A program made the translations under genes and the position numbers. Shown here one piece after another: positions 18,306-20,000 of a DNA stretch of 20,000 bases. The notes under the pieces were generated by a model that worked only from the letters and a program-made list of their open reading frames with translations, was not told the origin of the DNA and made no database searches. How positions within the stretch are numbered: position 1 is the first letter of the stretch; each line of letters begins with the position of its first letter. This DNA comes from Theodoxus fluviatilis (lineage: Eukaryota > Mollusca > Gastropoda > Cycloneritida > Neritidae). The DNA is taken from the NCBI GenBank assembly GCA_034096865.1, contig JAWQFJ010009569.1, positions 147,501 to 167,500 of the forward strand. The letters are read 5' to 3'.

Positions 18306-20000
18306 TGTTCAGCGTAGGTCGGAAAAACGACTGACTCTCGAAAGAAGTTGCACATCTCTTGGTTTTTAAGTATTTCAATTGTCAATTAAAACATCTTGTG
18401 TGATAACGTATGGAGAGACTTGAAATGGTCGTTAAGCTTTCATCGCTTCTTGCCTAATACTAACCGCCAGTGATGAAGATGGACGGGTTCAGGTGATACG
18501 AATAAGGCATTCATAATACGGTACTGATAAAGGCCGCGTTACGGGTGAGACAAATACACTGGCAAAGCTAAGGTCATCACGAAAGTAGTATGTGGACTGT
18601 CGCATATTACGTTGTGAAGAGCACGTGTTTCGTGCATGTCTGGTTACGAGCACACAGTGCAACACTGACCAAACGCCTGGCCAGTAGCAGAAAATGCCCA
18701 TACAGCTCGTCTACATCGGATTCGACCAGAGACAGCTGCTATCATCAAACTGACATCAAAACACTCATCGATGTAAATGATCGTTCGTTCGTGAAGTGTG
18801 ATGCAGACTACAGGGAAAGCGGGGCATTAGGCACCCCCTTTTTTGTTTCGGCAAGTATTCTGTTCTGTAAAAATTTACATCAAATTGAACAGAGTAAACA
18901 AATTGAGGATATTAATATCCAATGAAACATACCGACTTTCTTTGGTAAACTCGAAACGAAATGTTTAAAAACACATTTTATTTCTTACAGTGAACTTCAT
19001 GCTCTCGGGGCATTAGGCCCCAGGAGGTCGGAGCATTAGGCCCCAACACAAAATACGTATTTTGGTAAATTTTATCTCATCCAAAACGTATAAAATAACT
19101 TACAAATGCATAGAATCACAAAGGAGGGGGGAAAATCATAATTAAAATATTACTGTAAATATTTCTGCCAATGCACAGAAGCAAGGTCCAAAATCACACG
19201 ATGCAGCCCCGATGCCTTATTGGTAGTCTCTGACAGCTCAAAGATATCCAACAAGCTGCACGTGATACAATTTATCAAACAAAGTGTATGGTTTCCATTT
19301 ATTTCCTCTGATTTGTGTATATGTGTACTTATGGCAGAAAAGGCTGTTTTCTTGACAATGCTACAGAATGAGGTACAGAAAATTGAAGGGAAACAGGCAC
19401 CGACTCGTCTATTACTGACATTTTCAGGATAAGTGTATGGAGCAGAAAAAAGATACCTATGCTAGTTTAGAGTAGAGGCGTGTGTGTGTGTGTATTTCAT
19501 CAGTCCTATTTTGTCTTGTTGACTCTTTTAAAAATTTCATTTTAGAAACAAAACGCTCAAATGTGGGGCATTAAGCCCCACCACATTATGATTACTCTCA
19601 TGGGCTTTGCCTTTCTCATTCCAGATTAATAAAGGGTAGGGAAGTTTTAACTGTCAGAGCTGAAATATCAAATTTATCATAATGCACAAAACTTTAATGA
19701 AATTCTTTTAATGGAGGAATATAAAAGTCACCGAAAAAGCCACAGTTCCTACATTTCTCTCAAAAGCAGTACATAATACACGAAGCATAACACGAAACAT
19801 CATGAAATTAATGCATGTGCACTTGCCTTGGTGCTTTAGGAAAGCACAGATGCAATTCTTGTGTTAATTTGTTGATCACGAGGGGAACATTGAATTAGAT
19901 GTGAGTGAGGTTGTCACGGTTGGGGTAGGTGAAAGGTGGCTCGACCCCCAACCGGACAGTAAAAAATAAAATAAAGGGAAAATTCTTCCTCAGTCACTAA
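18306..20000. other. AT-rich low-copy DNA with four GGGGCATTAGGCCCC-like motifs
   Basis: About 1.7 kb with no microsatellite except a short TG run at 19480-19493. The longest frames are 18590-18925 and 19220-19432 (plus). The second starts at TTG, but the same frame extends upstream through about 19185. Neither matches a family I recognise. The near-palindromes sit at 18821, 19007, 19030 and 19565. This could be part of an old DNA transposon or intron-like DNA. Confidence 0.45.

Overview
The window looks like non-coding nuclear DNA from a metazoan, most likely a marine mollusc (gastropod-like). I found no intact host gene, rRNA, tRNA, operon, phage gene or CRISPR array. The eukaryotic call rests on abundant microsatellites, four minisatellite arrays, a LINE ORF2 tail, a Harbinger-type DNA transposon with a Myb/SANT gene, MITEs, and a SINE family whose ends (a CGTAAAACA-like 3' end with a TTCA/GTCC tail, and a GATTCGTAAGAGGCGA-like body) recall molluscan SINEs from memory. 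The mollusc assignment is inference.

Layout. 1-731: a 26-bp satellite cut by the window edge. 899-3148: G-rich tract, unique DNA, CA/GT/GC repeats, and SINE copy S1 (+) with a long TTCA tail. 3442-7241: a nested transposon cluster. A Harbinger-like element (3893-6541, 17-bp TIRs, CAG target duplication) holds a truncated Myb/SANT ORF, large GA microsatellites and a 5'-truncated LINE tail (minus strand). On either side, in opposite orientations, lie two copies (A and B) of a roughly 400-bp MITE. Each MITE has its own 9-bp target duplication, so they are independent insertions and not the ends of one element. 7503-8250: an inverted pair of SINE-like repeats. 8290-10250: low-copy DNA and CT/TCTG tracts. 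10356-10935: 29 perfect copies of a 20-mer. 10956-11205: SINE copy S2. 11553-14097: about 159 copies of a 16-mer. 14165-16413: SINE copy S3, split by about 173 copies of a 12-mer. 16880-17295: MITE copy C, again with a target duplication. 17601-18305: SINE copies S4 and S5. 18306-20000: AT-rich low-copy DNA with four copies of a near-palindrome, GGGGCATTAGGCCCC.

The pieces connect. The LINE fragment and the SINE copies seem to share a 3' end (GGCTG..GG.C then a TTCR tail), the usual relation of a SINE to the LINE that mobilises it. Several microsatellites are the tails of these retroelements. The 2.1-kb 12-mer array sits exactly where the SINE head carries a CGCG direct repeat spaced 12 bp apart, so the array appears to have been born inside a SINE by tandem duplication of that spacing. 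About 30% of the window (about 5.9 kb) is minisatellite. I see no new protein-based system. The most interesting signals are the MITE family, the SINE-derived satellite and the unexplained palindrome cluster near the right end.
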